Source: Clostridia bacterium (lineage in GTDB: Bacteria > Bacillota > Clostridia > Oscillospirales > Acutalibacteraceae). Taken from it: DNA of 55,589 nt. Numbering within the stretch: position 1 is the stretch's first letter; every line of letters begins with the position of its first letter. A model generated the notes under the pieces. It had not been told where the DNA came from and ran no database searches. It saw only the letters and a program-made list of their open reading frames with translations. A program made the position numbers and the translations under genes. This document shows positions 23,646 through 32,889 of the stretch, piece after piece. Where the stretch lies: positions 1 through 55,589 of the forward strand of contig JAFQLV010000031.1 of assembly GCA_017396515.1 (NCBI GenBank). Direction: 5' to 3'.

Positions 23646-25328
23646 ATGGCTGACCGTTTCTATTCAGAGGGTTCAAAAAATAACGGCAGTGCCGGCAGCA
23701 GCTTCCCTACAGGAGGCTCAAGACCGTCAGGCGTTAACCCTTACACCGCCAAGGCTAATAAGAGTCTGGGTGATTTCAGCGAAAATATTGATTCCAACAG
23801 CGTCAGACCCGGTCAGGGCTCTGTCGGTTCACAAAAAAAGTTTGAGGTTCACATCAACGATTTTGACGATTTCCTCGGAATTCCCGAGCCTCCCTCAACA
23901 CCTGCAACACCTAAGCATATTGAGCAGAGAAAGCCTGCTGCTTCATCGGTGCAGAGAAAACCCGTTGAATCGGTAAAGAGGACAGGTGCACAGGGCTCTG
24001 CAAAGCCGGCTCAGGCAAAAACAGTGCCTTCGGCTAAAAAGGTGCCCGTCAATGCTGCAAAATCTGCTCAGGTCAAAAAGCTGTCAGGTCTTACCTCTAT
24101 GATGAAAAAGCCTGCCGCGGCTCCGAAGGCTCCCACGCAGAAGACTCCGCCTGAGTCTGCAAAGAGCTTTAAGACTGCACCGCAGAAAAAAAGAACTGCA
24201 GAAAAGGCAGAGAAAGCAAAAAAGCAGCTTACACCCGAACAGGCAGCTCGTCTTAAGGAAAAGAGAAGATATAATTTTATCAAGGGTCTTTTAGCTGCTT
24301 GTGTCTGCACTTTCTTCATTGCAATAATGACCATTACCGCTTCCACAATTGCTATGGAAACAATTAATGACATTCTTGTTATCGATAAAAGCGATAATCT
24401 GACAGGTAATGTAACAGTTGAGCAGGGCGATGAGTTTATTGATGTTTTCAATAAGCTTGAGGAAGCCGGCTTCATCAAGCAGAAAACCCTTTGCTATATC
24501 TTCCTTATGTACCGAGAGTATCAGACTGTTGATTATCAGCCCGGTGTATATTATCTTGAAAGTAATGACGGTCTTGAATATAACATTGAAACAATGATGG
24601 TCAAGCGTTCAGGATCAAAGGATACGGTCCGTCTTACATTCCCCGAGGGATGGACTATTGCACAGATTTTTGAAAAGATAGAAAAGTATAATGTCTGCAG
24701 TGCCGATAAGCTTTACGCCAACTTGGATGTGGTTGCCGATGAATATGATTTTATCAAAAAAATCGATATGAAGTCGGGCAGATATCTGAAGGCAGAGGGA
24801 TATCTTTTCCCCGATACCTATGATTTCTTCATTGAGGAAAGTCCCTCATCAGTGCTTAAAAAGCTTTTTGACAACTTCCGTAACAGATGGACGGAGGATT
24901 ATACTGCACGCCTTAACGAGCTTGGTATGACAATGGACGAAATTATCAATATTGCCGCTATGATTCAGCGTGAAGCAAAAAACACATCTCAGATGAGTGT
25001 AATTTCAAGTGTTGTTCACAACAGACTTAAAAAGTCCTCCACCTTCCCCACCCTTGATATGAACTCAACAAAGGACTATATCACATCACTTAAGCCTTAC
25101 AATCTTTTCAGTGATTTCTATTATGAGCTTTATCTCGGCACATATAACACCTACAGTGCTCAGGGGCTTCCTCCCGGACCGATATGTAACCCGGGTGCTG
25201 CTGCCATAAAAGCTGCACTTTATCCTGCACAGACAGACTACTACTTCTTTATGCACAGTCCGTCAGGTGAAATATATCTTGCCAGAACAGCTGATGAGCA
25301 TCAGGTAAACACTGAGCTGTATTTATAA
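23646..25328 (+). CDS. mltG: Endolytic murein transglycosylase with a long cytoplasmic extension
   Basis: MltG cuts nascent glycan strands at the outer face of the membrane and so sets their length. The first 208 residues or so are a Lys/Ala/Pro/Ser-rich, probably disordered cytoplasmic region. A single membrane helix follows at about 212-236, then the YceG domain. The catalytic glutamate is E443 in IQREAKN, followed by the conserved VVHNRLKK. The C-terminal PPGPICNPG stretch is typical. At 560 residues it is much longer than E. coli MltG (340), because of the N-terminal part. AAGGAGG precedes the start, and the U32 gene follows as in other Firmicutes. Confidence 0.94.
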   Translation: MADRFYSEGSKNNGSAGSSFPTGGSRPSGVNPYTAKANKSLGDFSENIDSNSVRPGQGSVGSQKKFEVHINDFDDFLGIPEPPSTPATPKHIEQRKPAASSVQRKPVESVKRTGAQGSAKPAQAKTVPSAKKVPVNAAKSAQVKKLSGLTSMMKKPAAAPKAPTQKTPPESAKSFKTAPQKKRTAEKAEKAKKQLTPEQAARLKEKRRYNFIKGLLAACVCTFFIAIMTITASTIAMETINDILVIDKSDNLTGNVTVEQGDEFIDVFNKLEEAGFIKQKTLCYIFLMYREYQTVDYQPGVYYLESNDGLEYNIETMMVKRSGSKDTVRLTFPEGWTIAQIFEKIEKYNVCSADKLYANLDVVADEYDFIKKIDMKSGRYLKAEGYLFPDTYDFFIEESPSSVLKKLFDNFRNRWTEDYTARLNELGMTMDEIINIAAMIQREAKNTSQMSVISSVVHNRLKKSSTFPTLDMNSTKDYITSLKPYNLFSDFYYELYLGTYNTYSAQGLPPGPICNPGAAAIKAALYPAQTDYYFFMHSPSGEIYLARTADEHQVNTELYL

Positions 25329-25343
25329 AAATGAGGTTATCAA

Positions 25344-26600
25344 ATGTCAAATATGATAAAAAAGCCTGAGCTTCTTGCACCTGCAGGTGATATGGAAAGG
25401 CTTCAGTCGGCTGTAAAATACGGTGCCGATGCGGTTTATCTCGGCGGCAAGACCTTCGGTATGAGAGCCGCACCGTCAAATTTCAGCAAGGAGGAGCTGC
25501 CGCAGGCAGTTTCTTTTTGCCACAAGCACGGCGTAAAGGTTTATCTGACCTGTAATGTACTGCCGAGAAACGATGAGCTGGATGAGCTTCCCGATTTTCT
25601 TATAAATGCCGAGAAAGCAGGTGTTGATGCACTCATTATCTCTGACATCGGTGTTTTAGAGTACGCGAAAAAATATGTGCCGGAAATGGAAATTCATATT
25701 TCCACCCAATCGGGCATTGTTAATTATGCCACGGCAAATGCATTTTATAAAATGGGTGCAAAGCGAATTGTTACTGCCCGTGAGCTTAAAATGACCGAAT
25801 TGGCTGAAATCAGGAAGAATATTCCCGACGATATGGATATCGAGTGCTTTGTTCACGGTGCAATGTGCGTGTCATTTTCGGGCAGATGCCTTATATCAAA
25901 CTATCTTGTGGGCAGAGATGCCAACAGAGGCGAGTGTGCGCAGCCCTGCCGCTGGAAATATGCTCTTATGGAGGAAAAGCGTCCCGGTCAGTATTTCCCT
26001 GTTTATGAGGGCGACGGCGGCACATATATAATGAACTCAAAGGATATGTGTATGATTGAGCACATTCCGGAGCTGATAAAAGCAGGCATAACCTCATTTA
26101 AAATTGAGGGCAGAGCCAAATCGGCCTATTATGTTTCGGCTGTTGTCAATGCTTACAGAAAGGCTATTGACGGATATTTTGAAAATCCGTCGGATGATTA
26201 CAGACCCGAGCAGTGGATAATTGACGAAATGCGTAAAATAAGCTACCGTGACTATTGCACAGGCTTTTTCTACGGGGACCCTGCCGATGATGCCAATGTC
26301 AGCTACAAGGGCGGATATAACCGTGAATGGGATGTAATGGCAATAGTGAAGCACTGGGAAAATGGCATTGCCTATTGCTCACAGAGAAACCGCTTTTTTG
26401 AGGGTGACGAGCTGGAAGCTCTTGAGGTTGGAAAAGCACCCTTTAAAATAATAGCAAAGGGACTTCGTAATGCTGAGGGCGAAGCCATTGAAGCCACACA
26501 GCATCCTATGATGGATTTCACCTTCGAGTGCGAAACACCCCTCGAGGATGAAACTATTCTGAGAAAAGAGCGAGCTGAAAAAGAGCGAGTTATAATTTAA
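25344..26600 (+). CDS. U32 family protein, probably a tRNA uridine hydroxylation enzyme (TrhP-like)
   Basis: The protein begins with the U32 signature ELLAPAGD (9-16). Four cysteines in the pattern C175-x6-C182-x15-C198-x3-C202 probably hold an iron-sulfur cluster. Family members studied in E. coli and Bacillus subtilis (TrhP, YrrN/YrrO) are needed for 5-hydroxyuridine in tRNA, and RlhA acts on 23S rRNA. Placement after mltG matches the yrrL-yrrM-yrrN-yrrO order, although no yrrM homologue lies between. At 418 residues it resembles the YrrO type. Only one U32 gene is present here. Protease activity, suggested by the old family name, is less likely. Confidence 0.85.
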   Translation: MSNMIKKPELLAPAGDMERLQSAVKYGADAVYLGGKTFGMRAAPSNFSKEELPQAVSFCHKHGVKVYLTCNVLPRNDELDELPDFLINAEKAGVDALIISDIGVLEYAKKYVPEMEIHISTQSGIVNYATANAFYKMGAKRIVTARELKMTELAEIRKNIPDDMDIECFVHGAMCVSFSGRCLISNYLVGRDANRGECAQPCRWKYALMEEKRPGQYFPVYEGDGGTYIMNSKDMCMIEHIPELIKAGITSFKIEGRAKSAYYVSAVVNAYRKAIDGYFENPSDDYRPEQWIIDEMRKISYRDYCTGFFYGDPADDANVSYKGGYNREWDVMAIVKHWENGIAYCSQRNRFFEGDELEALEVGKAPFKIIAKGLRNAEGEAIEATQHPMMDFTFECETPLEDETILRKERAEKERVII

Positions 26601-26606
26601 AATTTG

Positions 26607-26640
26607 CAGGCGGTAAATTTTTCCGCCTGTTTATTTTTTT
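26607..26640 (+). terminator. Terminator after the U32 gene
   Basis: CAGGCGG (26607-26613) pairs with CCGCCTG (26623-26629), followed by TTTATTTTTTT. Confidence 0.88.
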
Positions 26641-26671
26641 CTTCTGCATATAATAAAAACGGTGATGAAAT

Positions 26672-28921
26672 ATGGAAAAACCTTTTGAAGAAAAACTCAA
26701 AGTAATGTCCCGTGAAAAATTCGGCAAAGGCATTGAAATCCTCAGCTGTGACGAATTATATGCATTGATAGGTGCTTATGTAAATGAAAAATGTGATAAT
26801 CATAAAAAGAATGACCCGAAAAGAAAGAGAGCTGCTTATTTTTCAATTGAATATCTTATAGGCAGACTTCTTGAGTCAAATCTTTATAATATGGGAAATC
26901 TTATTCTGACACAAAAGAGCCTTACGGATGTTGGGCGTTCACTCTCTGAGCTTAATGAAATTGAAGATTATGCCTTCGGAAACGGCGGCCTGGGCAGACT
27001 GGCAGCCTGCTTTCTTGACTCTGCCGCATCAAATGAGATTCCGCTTGACGGCTTCGGTATAAGATATAAATACGGCCTTTTTAAGCAGAGCTTTGCCTCT
27101 GACGGCTCGCAGCAGGAGCACCCGGATGATTGGCAGACACAAGGTGACCCTTTTGGTATAAAGAAAGAAGGGGAGTGTGTGCAGGTAAACTTCGCGGACT
27201 ACTCAGTTAAGGCAGTTCCCTATGACTATCATGTAATCGGTTATAATTTCAAATGCATAAACACACTGCGTCTTTATGAATGTGCGGCAGTTAACTGTCA
27301 CGAAAGCGATGCCGCAAGGATATATGAGTATCTTTATCCTGATGACAGCTCCTGGGAGGGCAAGCGCTTAAGACTTCGGCAGCAGTACTTTTTAGTAAGT
27401 GCCGCTTTGCAGAATATAGTGGCAAGGTACGGACTTGAGGATATTGAAAACAAGATTAAAATTCAGCTCAATGACACACACCCTGTTATTGCAATTCCTG
27501 AGCTTATAAATCTGTGTGTCAAGCAGAATATGGATTTTGAGGATGCATTGAGCCTGTCCGGAAAAATCTTCGCATATACAAATCACACGGTTATGCCTGA
27601 GGCACTTGAGGAGTGGGACTGCGAGCTTTTGCGGCAGACTATACCTCAGGTTTACGGAATAATTCAGAAGATAAACGATATGGCAATTTTTCAGCTTCGC
27701 GGGCAAAGCGATGTTGATTTTAATAAATGTGCCATTATCTCTGACGGAAAGGTTAAAATGGCAAATCTTGCCTGCTTCGTCTGCAGCGATATAAACGGTG
27801 TGGCTTCGCTTCACACTGAAATATTAAAAGAGCGTGTGCTCTCTCATTGGTATAATATCTATCCCGAAAAATTCAGCAACAAGACAAACGGCATTACCCA
27901 GAGACGGTGGCTTGGTCTTTCAAATGCAGCTCTTACCGATTTTCTGTGCAGACTGTGCGGCTGTGATATAATTGAAGAAACAGAGAAAATTGAAGAGCTT
28001 CTTAAGTTCAAGGATGATGAAGAGGTAATAAAACAGCTTTGTGAAATCAAAAAAATCAACAAAAAGGCTTTGTGTCAGCATATTAAAGAAAAAGAAGGTA
28101 TTGAGCTTGACCCTGAGAGTGTTTTCTTTGTTCAGGTCAAGAGAATACACGAATATAAAAGACAGCTTCTAGGAATTTTTCTTGCTGTTTACTTTTATCT
28201 GTGCTTTAAGGAAGGCAGAAACAAAGAGCTTCCAAAGATGACCTTTATTTTCGGCGGCAAGGCTGCGTCCTCATATAAGACAGCCAAATCTGTAATACGC
28301 TTTATCAATAATGCCGCTGAAGTTATAAACAGTGATGAAAGCGTAAAAGGTAAAATCAAGATTGTTTTTTGCGAAAACTATAATGTAAGCTACGCACAGA
28401 AAATTATTCCTGCGGCGGATATTTCAATGCAGCTGTCACTTGTAGGCACCGAGGCAAGCGGTACGGGTAATATGAAGTTCATGATGAACGGAGCGGTAAC
28501 ACTTGGTACCTATGACGGAGCAAACATTGAAATCTGCGAAAAAGCAGGGCAGCAGAACAACTATATTTTCGGTATGAGGGCGGATGAGGTGATAAGCAGA
28601 AAAGAAAGCTACCGCCCGAAAGAGCTTTATGAGAGCAATGCCGTAATCAAAAGGCTTGTTGATACACTCATTGACGGCACCTTCGGCAAGGAAAATGATT
28701 TTGCCCATATTTATGATAGTCTTCTCAACACACACGATGCAGACAGATTTATGGTTCTTGCCGATTTATGCGATTTTATTACAGTAGCAACGAAAGCGGC
28801 AGCAGACTATAAAAATAAGCTTGATTTTGGCAGAAAGTGCCTTATGAATATAGGCTCATCGGCATATTTTTCTTCAGACAGAACCGTAAGAGAATATGCT
28901 GAGGAAATCTGGTTTAAATGA
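26672..28921 (+). CDS. glgP: Glycogen phosphorylase
   Basis: GlgP releases glucose 1-phosphate from glycogen or other alpha-1,4-glucans. The PLP-binding lysine is K602 in GTGNMKFMMNG. Other conserved parts are GNGGLGRLAAC, the NDTHP stretch, NHTVMPEALE and TNGITQRRWL. At 749 residues it is somewhat shorter than E. coli GlgP (815), mostly at the N-terminus, as in many Clostridia. The ribosome binding site is weak (GGTGAT). It is monocistronic, with terminators on both sides. Specificity for glycogen rather than maltodextrin is assumed. Confidence 0.95.
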   Translation: MEKPFEEKLKVMSREKFGKGIEILSCDELYALIGAYVNEKCDNHKKNDPKRKRAAYFSIEYLIGRLLESNLYNMGNLILTQKSLTDVGRSLSELNEIEDYAFGNGGLGRLAACFLDSAASNEIPLDGFGIRYKYGLFKQSFASDGSQQEHPDDWQTQGDPFGIKKEGECVQVNFADYSVKAVPYDYHVIGYNFKCINTLRLYECAAVNCHESDAARIYEYLYPDDSSWEGKRLRLRQQYFLVSAALQNIVARYGLEDIENKIKIQLNDTHPVIAIPELINLCVKQNMDFEDALSLSGKIFAYTNHTVMPEALEEWDCELLRQTIPQVYGIIQKINDMAIFQLRGQSDVDFNKCAIISDGKVKMANLACFVCSDINGVASLHTEILKERVLSHWYNIYPEKFSNKTNGITQRRWLGLSNAALTDFLCRLCGCDIIEETEKIEELLKFKDDEEVIKQLCEIKKINKKALCQHIKEKEGIELDPESVFFVQVKRIHEYKRQLLGIFLAVYFYLCFKEGRNKELPKMTFIFGGKAASSYKTAKSVIRFINNAAEVINSDESVKGKIKIVFCENYNVSYAQKIIPAADISMQLSLVGTEASGTGNMKFMMNGAVTLGTYDGANIEICEKAGQQNNYIFGMRADEVISRKESYRPKELYESNAVIKRLVDTLIDGTFGKENDFAHIYDSLLNTHDADRFMVLADLCDFITVATKAAADYKNKLDFGRKCLMNIGSSAYFSSDRTVREYAEEIWFK

Positions 28922-28932
28922 TTTACTCCTAC

Positions 28933-28969
28933 GCTTCAAAGGTTTAAAAAGCTTTGAAGCTGTTTTTTT
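28933..28969 (+). terminator. Terminator after glgP
   Basis: GCTTCAAAG (28933-28941) pairs perfectly with CTTTGAAGC (28952-28960), followed by TGTTTTTTT. Confidence 0.9.
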
Positions 28970-29002
28970 AACAAAAAAGTTAAAAAAATTCATCAAAAAC
29001 AG

Positions 29003-29031
29003 TTGGCAACCTTTAAATTTTATTATATAAT
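29003..29031 (+). promoter_or_regulatory. sigmaA-type promoter for the hprK operon
   Basis: TTGGCA (29003-29008) and TATAAT (29026-29031) are separated by 17 bases. The hprK ATG lies at 29075. Confidence 0.82.
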
Positions 29032-29074
29032 GTATCAGTATAATTATGTGCTACTATGCGCGTGGAGGTGCCTT

Positions 29075-30043
29075 ATGCCCGGAAAGTATTCAGTATCACT
29101 TGCTAAAATATTAAAAGATCATCAGTTTGAAACACTGTATCTTCCGAAGGATCCGTCAGATATTTTTATTTCGTCTCCCGATGTCAACAGACCCGGTCTT
29201 ATACTCTCGGGCTTTGAGAATTTCTTTGACAGCGGCAGAATAAACTATCTCGGCAAAACTGAGGTTGAATATATCAATTCTTTCCCTGAAACCGAAAGAA
29301 GGGATAGGGTAGAAGCCTTTATGTCAAAGGTGCCTGCCTGCGTTATTGTTACAAGAAGCCTTCCCTGTCCCAAGGAGATTATTGAGTTTGCTCCCAAGTA
29401 CGGGGTGCCCATACTCAAGACAATGGACACAACCTCCCGTTCCATGGCCTCAATTATTGCTTATCTCAATATAGAGCTTGCCGAAAGAATTACCCGTCAC
29501 GGTGTTTTTGTTGAGGTTTACGGTGAAGGTGTGCTTATCTTAGGCGACAGCGGTGTAGGTAAGAGTGAAACTGCCGTTGAGCTTATCAAGAGAGGTCACA
29601 GACTTATTGCTGACGATGCTGTTGAAATAAAAAAAACGGGACAGAAAACCATAGTCGGCTCAGCACCCGATAATATCAGACACTTTATTGAGCTTCGCGG
29701 TATCGGCATTATCAACGCCCGCCGTATTTTCGGTATGGGTGCCGTTAAGCTGGCAGAAAAAATAGATATGGTTATTCAGCTTGAGCCGTGGGACAGTGAA
29801 AAGGTATATGACAGAATGGGTATGGAAAATGAATACACCGAAATTTTAGGTGTTCAGGTGCCACACACTGTTGTGCCGGTTAAGCCGGGCCGAAACCTTG
29901 CGGTTATTATAGAGGTTGCCGCAATGAATAACAGACAAAAGAAAATGGGTTATAATGCTGCAAGAGAGCTTATGCATAATCTTGGCATGACCGACGATAT
30001 AATTCCACAGGAAGATGAAATCAAGATGTGGGGAAATTTTTAA
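29075..30043 (+). CDS. hprK: HPr kinase/phosphorylase
   Basis: HPrK phosphorylates or dephosphorylates Ser46 of the PTS protein HPr and so controls catabolite repression in Firmicutes. The Walker A motif is GDSGVGKS (157-164), preceded by the catalytic His in RHGVFVEVYGEG (H142). The family signature ELRGIGIINARRIFG is present. The length of 322 residues is near the usual 310. The ATG at 29075 has GGAGGTG upstream; longer readings would start inside the promoter. It leads an operon with a ROK kinase, murB and whiA, and stands just downstream of glgP. Confidence 0.96.
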   Translation: MPGKYSVSLAKILKDHQFETLYLPKDPSDIFISSPDVNRPGLILSGFENFFDSGRINYLGKTEVEYINSFPETERRDRVEAFMSKVPACVIVTRSLPCPKEIIEFAPKYGVPILKTMDTTSRSMASIIAYLNIELAERITRHGVFVEVYGEGVLILGDSGVGKSETAVELIKRGHRLIADDAVEIKKTGQKTIVGSAPDNIRHFIELRGIGIINARRIFGMGAVKLAEKIDMVIQLEPWDSEKVYDRMGMENEYTEILGVQVPHTVVPVKPGRNLAVIIEVAAMNNRQKKMGYNAARELMHNLGMTDDIIPQEDEIKMWGNF

Positions 30044-30055
30044 GAGGTGAATGAT

Positions 30056-31006
30056 ATGTACAGAATAGGTGTAGATTTAGGCGGTACCAACATTGCAGTT
30101 GGTGTTATCAACGAAAACTATGAAATCAAAGCAAAGGCTACGGCTAAAACCAATATGCCCCGTCCTGCAAGAGAGATTTTTTCCGATATTGTCAAGTGTG
30201 TGAAGGACGCATGTAAAAAAGCCGGAATTGACCTGAGTCAGGTCAAGAGCATCGGCATAGGCACGCCCGGCTCATGCGATAAGAAAAACGGTATAATTCT
30301 TTATGCAAACAATCTCGATTTTAATAATGTTCCTGCGGTACAGCTTATAAATGCTGAGCTTCCGGATATTCCCGTTTATATTGAGAATGACGCAAACTGT
30401 GCCGCACTCGGTGAGGCACTTGCAGGCTCAGGTATGGGCAAAAAAAGCTTTGTGGCTATTACTCTGGGCACAGGTGTCGGCGGCGGCGTAATTATGGACG
30501 GCAAGGTTCTTTCAGGCTGTAATGATGCAGGCGGCGAGCTTGGTCATATTTCCATTAAGTTTGACGGCGAGCCCTGCAATTGCGGCAGAACAGGCTGTTG
30601 GGAAAGATATGCCAGCGCAACGGCACTTGTAAGTCAGACCAAAAAAGCTATGCTTGAGCACAAGGACAGTGCAATGTGGGAGCTTTGCGGCGGTAACATT
30701 GACAATGCAGGCGGCAGAACTGCCTTTGATGCTATGCGTGAGGGCGACAAGTGGGGCAAGGAGGTTGTTGACAATTACATCAGATATGTTGCTATCGGTA
30801 CTACTGATATTGTAAATATATTCCAGCCTGAGATGCTCTGCTTCGGCGGCGGCATCTGCAATGAGGGCGAAACACTTTTAGCTCCGATAAGAGAATTTGT
30901 TGCAAGAGAGCGTTACAGTAAGCATCAGGCTGTGCAGACAGAAATCTGCCGTGCAAAGCTCGGTAACGATGCCGGTATAATCGGTGCGGCTCTCGTTGAA
31001 TATTAA
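30056..31006 (+). CDS. ROK family sugar kinase, probable glucokinase
   Basis: This 316-residue protein starts with the ATP-binding motif DLGGTN (7-12). It has the ROK zinc motif C174-x-CGxxGC (C174, C176, C181) and the ENDANCAALGEA and GTGVGGG stretches. Such proteins phosphorylate glucose or related sugars. Glucokinase is the best guess from the match and from the neighbouring hprK, but N-acetylglucosamine or mannose kinase is possible. The ATG at 30056 is chosen for AGAGGTGA at 30044-30050; a GTG at 30047 would add three residues. Confidence 0.88.
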   Translation: MYRIGVDLGGTNIAVGVINENYEIKAKATAKTNMPRPAREIFSDIVKCVKDACKKAGIDLSQVKSIGIGTPGSCDKKNGIILYANNLDFNNVPAVQLINAELPDIPVYIENDANCAALGEALAGSGMGKKSFVAITLGTGVGGGVIMDGKVLSGCNDAGGELGHISIKFDGEPCNCGRTGCWERYASATALVSQTKKAMLEHKDSAMWELCGGNIDNAGGRTAFDAMREGDKWGKEVVDNYIRYVAIGTTDIVNIFQPEMLCFGGGICNEGETLLAPIREFVARERYSKHQAVQTEICRAKLGNDAGIIGAALVEY

Positions 31007-31022
31007 TACGGAGGGTCATATC

Positions 31023-31925
31023 TTGACTAATCTTATTAAAAAGATAGATTTACTCGGTGTGCATTATAAGACCGATGAACCTATGAAAAACCATACAAGC
31101 TTTAAAACAGGCGGCAATGCGGTGCTGTTTATAGAGCCTTCAGATGAAGCAGAGCTTACAGAGGTACTGAAGGTCTGCGATGAAAATGAAGCCGATATAT
31201 TTATCCTCGGCAAGGGCTCAAACCTGCTTGTCAGTGATGATGGCATAAAAGACAGAGCCGTTATTCATATTGCAGGCGGACTCGATGAAATTAAGCTTAT
31301 TGACGATACAACCATCGTTGCCGGTGCAGGTGCATCTCTTGCTTCACTTTGCAAATTCGCCCTTGCCAATGAGCTGACAGGTCTTGAATTTGCCTACGGT
31401 ATACCCGGCTCGTGCGGCGGTGCAGCCTTTATGAATGCTGGTGCTTACGGCGGAGAAATGAAGGATGTGCTCGTTTCCTGCACACATCTTGATAAAAAAG
31501 GCAACAAAGGCACCTTCACAGGTGACGAGCTTGATTTATCTTACCGTCACAGTGTTTACAGCGAAAAAGATCTTATTATAACATCTCTGACGCTCAAGCT
31601 TAAAAAGGGCAATAAAGACGAAATTGAAAGCAGAATGAATGAGCTTATGGGTCGCCGAAAGGATAAGCAGCCTCTCGAATATCCGAGTGCAGGCAGTGTT
31701 TTCAAGCGCCCTGAAGGATATTTTGCAGGTGCTCTCATTGAGCAGTCAGGCCTTAAGGGCAAGAGAATCGGCGGTGCTATGGTCAGCGAAAAGCATGCAG
31801 GCTTTATTATAAATTACAGTGAGGCCACAACAGCGCATGTCATCAGTCTTATAAAGCACTGTCAGGCTACGGTGAAGGATAAATTCGATGTTGATTTAGA
31901 AACAGAAATCAGATTTGTATTATAA
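31023..31925 (+). CDS. murB: UDP-N-acetylenolpyruvoylglucosamine reductase
   Basis: MurB is the FAD enzyme that reduces UDP-GlcNAc-enolpyruvate to UDP-MurNAc, just upstream of the MurC step. The FAD motif ILGKGSNLLV lies at 61-70. The catalytic serine is S225 in PSAGSVFKRP, which marks the shorter, type II MurB class found in Firmicutes. The product has 300 residues. The start is TTG at 31023, supported by GGAGGG 7 bases upstream; any longer reading would overlap the preceding gene. It lies between the ROK kinase and whiA. Confidence 0.95.
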   Translation: MTNLIKKIDLLGVHYKTDEPMKNHTSFKTGGNAVLFIEPSDEAELTEVLKVCDENEADIFILGKGSNLLVSDDGIKDRAVIHIAGGLDEIKLIDDTTIVAGAGASLASLCKFALANELTGLEFAYGIPGSCGGAAFMNAGAYGGEMKDVLVSCTHLDKKGNKGTFTGDELDLSYRHSVYSEKDLIITSLTLKLKKGNKDEIESRMNELMGRRKDKQPLEYPSAGSVFKRPEGYFAGALIEQSGLKGKRIGGAMVSEKHAGFIINYSEATTAHVISLIKHCQATVKDKFDVDLETEIRFVL

Positions 31926-31943
31926 AAGAAGAGGAGGGTGTAT

Positions 31944-32876
31944 ATGTCATTTTCTTCACAGATAAAAGATGAGCTTATTAAAATTGATAATATGCCCTCT
32001 CGCTGCAGACATGCAATGGCATACGGAATGCTTCTTTTCGGCAGAAGCTTCAATGAAGGCGACATATCTATTATGACGGATAATGCCGCCACTGCAGATA
32101 AGTATATTGAGCTTTGCCGTGAGGTTACGGGTGTTGAGGCAAACAGAAGTGTTTCGGATGCAGGAAAAACAACTGTCAGCTTTAACTCTGCCTCTGACAG
32201 AAAAAAGGTGCTGTCCTGTTTTTCAAATTCGGGCAACGAGAAGTTTATGCGAATTGACAGAGGCAATCTTCTGAACGAGAGTGAAAGTGACGATATGGAC
32301 TATGACTCGATGAATTGCTGTGATGCGGCTTTTCTCAGGGGAGCATTTTTATCCTGCGGCACTTGCTCTGACCCTAATAAGAGCTATCATATTGAGTTTG
32401 TGGCACCTTACAGAACTCTCAGTCTTGATCTGCTCAAGATACTGACGGATTTCGGGCTTAACGCCAAGCATATGCTTCGCCGGGGTATCAATGTCATATA
32501 CATAAAAGACAGCAGCAGCATTGAGGATCTGCTCACTCTTATGGGTGCACAGCTGGCTGCTATGGAAATTATGAATATAAAAATATACAAGAATGTCCGT
32601 AATGTAACAAACAGACGGAATAATTTTGAAAGTGCAAACCTTGACAGAACGGTGCTTGCATCCTTTGACCAGGTTGAGTCTATTAAAAAGCTCAAAGCAA
32701 GCGGAGTTTATGTGACGCTTTCTGACGATTTAAAGCTTATTGCCAATCTGAGAACCGAAAATCCTGATATGAGCCTTCGGGAAATCGGCGGGCTTTGCTC
32801 GCCGCCACTGAGTCGCTCAGCTGTCAATTACAGGCTTAAGCGGCTTATGGAAATAGCTCAGAAAAAAGACGATTAA
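31944..32876 (+). CDS. whiA: Sporulation/cell-division regulator WhiA
   Basis: WhiA is a DNA-binding protein of Gram-positive bacteria that affects division and chromosome segregation. The N-terminal half has the degenerate LAGLIDADG endonuclease fold (FLRGAFLSCGTCSDP). The C-terminus has a helix-turn-helix with PDMSLREIGGLCSPPLSRSA. The length of 310 residues is usual. The ATG at 31944 follows GAGGAGGG. It is usually preceded by rapZ and a YvcK/mgfK-type gene, but here it directly follows murB. Confidence 0.94.
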   Translation: MSFSSQIKDELIKIDNMPSRCRHAMAYGMLLFGRSFNEGDISIMTDNAATADKYIELCREVTGVEANRSVSDAGKTTVSFNSASDRKKVLSCFSNSGNEKFMRIDRGNLLNESESDDMDYDSMNCCDAAFLRGAFLSCGTCSDPNKSYHIEFVAPYRTLSLDLLKILTDFGLNAKHMLRRGINVIYIKDSSSIEDLLTLMGAQLAAMEIMNIKIYKNVRNVTNRRNNFESANLDRTVLASFDQVESIKKLKASGVYVTLSDDLKLIANLRTENPDMSLREIGGLCSPPLSRSAVNYRLKRLMEIAQKKDD

Positions 32877-32889
32877 AGAGGAAATTAAT

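Noticed and set aside
23539-23976. 145-residue plus-strand frame overlapping the folate gene and mltG
   Set aside because: It is a shadow of two strongly supported genes in another frame. Its composition reflects codon bias of mltG.
29003-29074. Longer HPrK starting at 29003
   Set aside because: That start would be a TTG lying on the -35 hexamer. The ATG at 29075 has a proper GGAGGTG site and gives the normal protein length.
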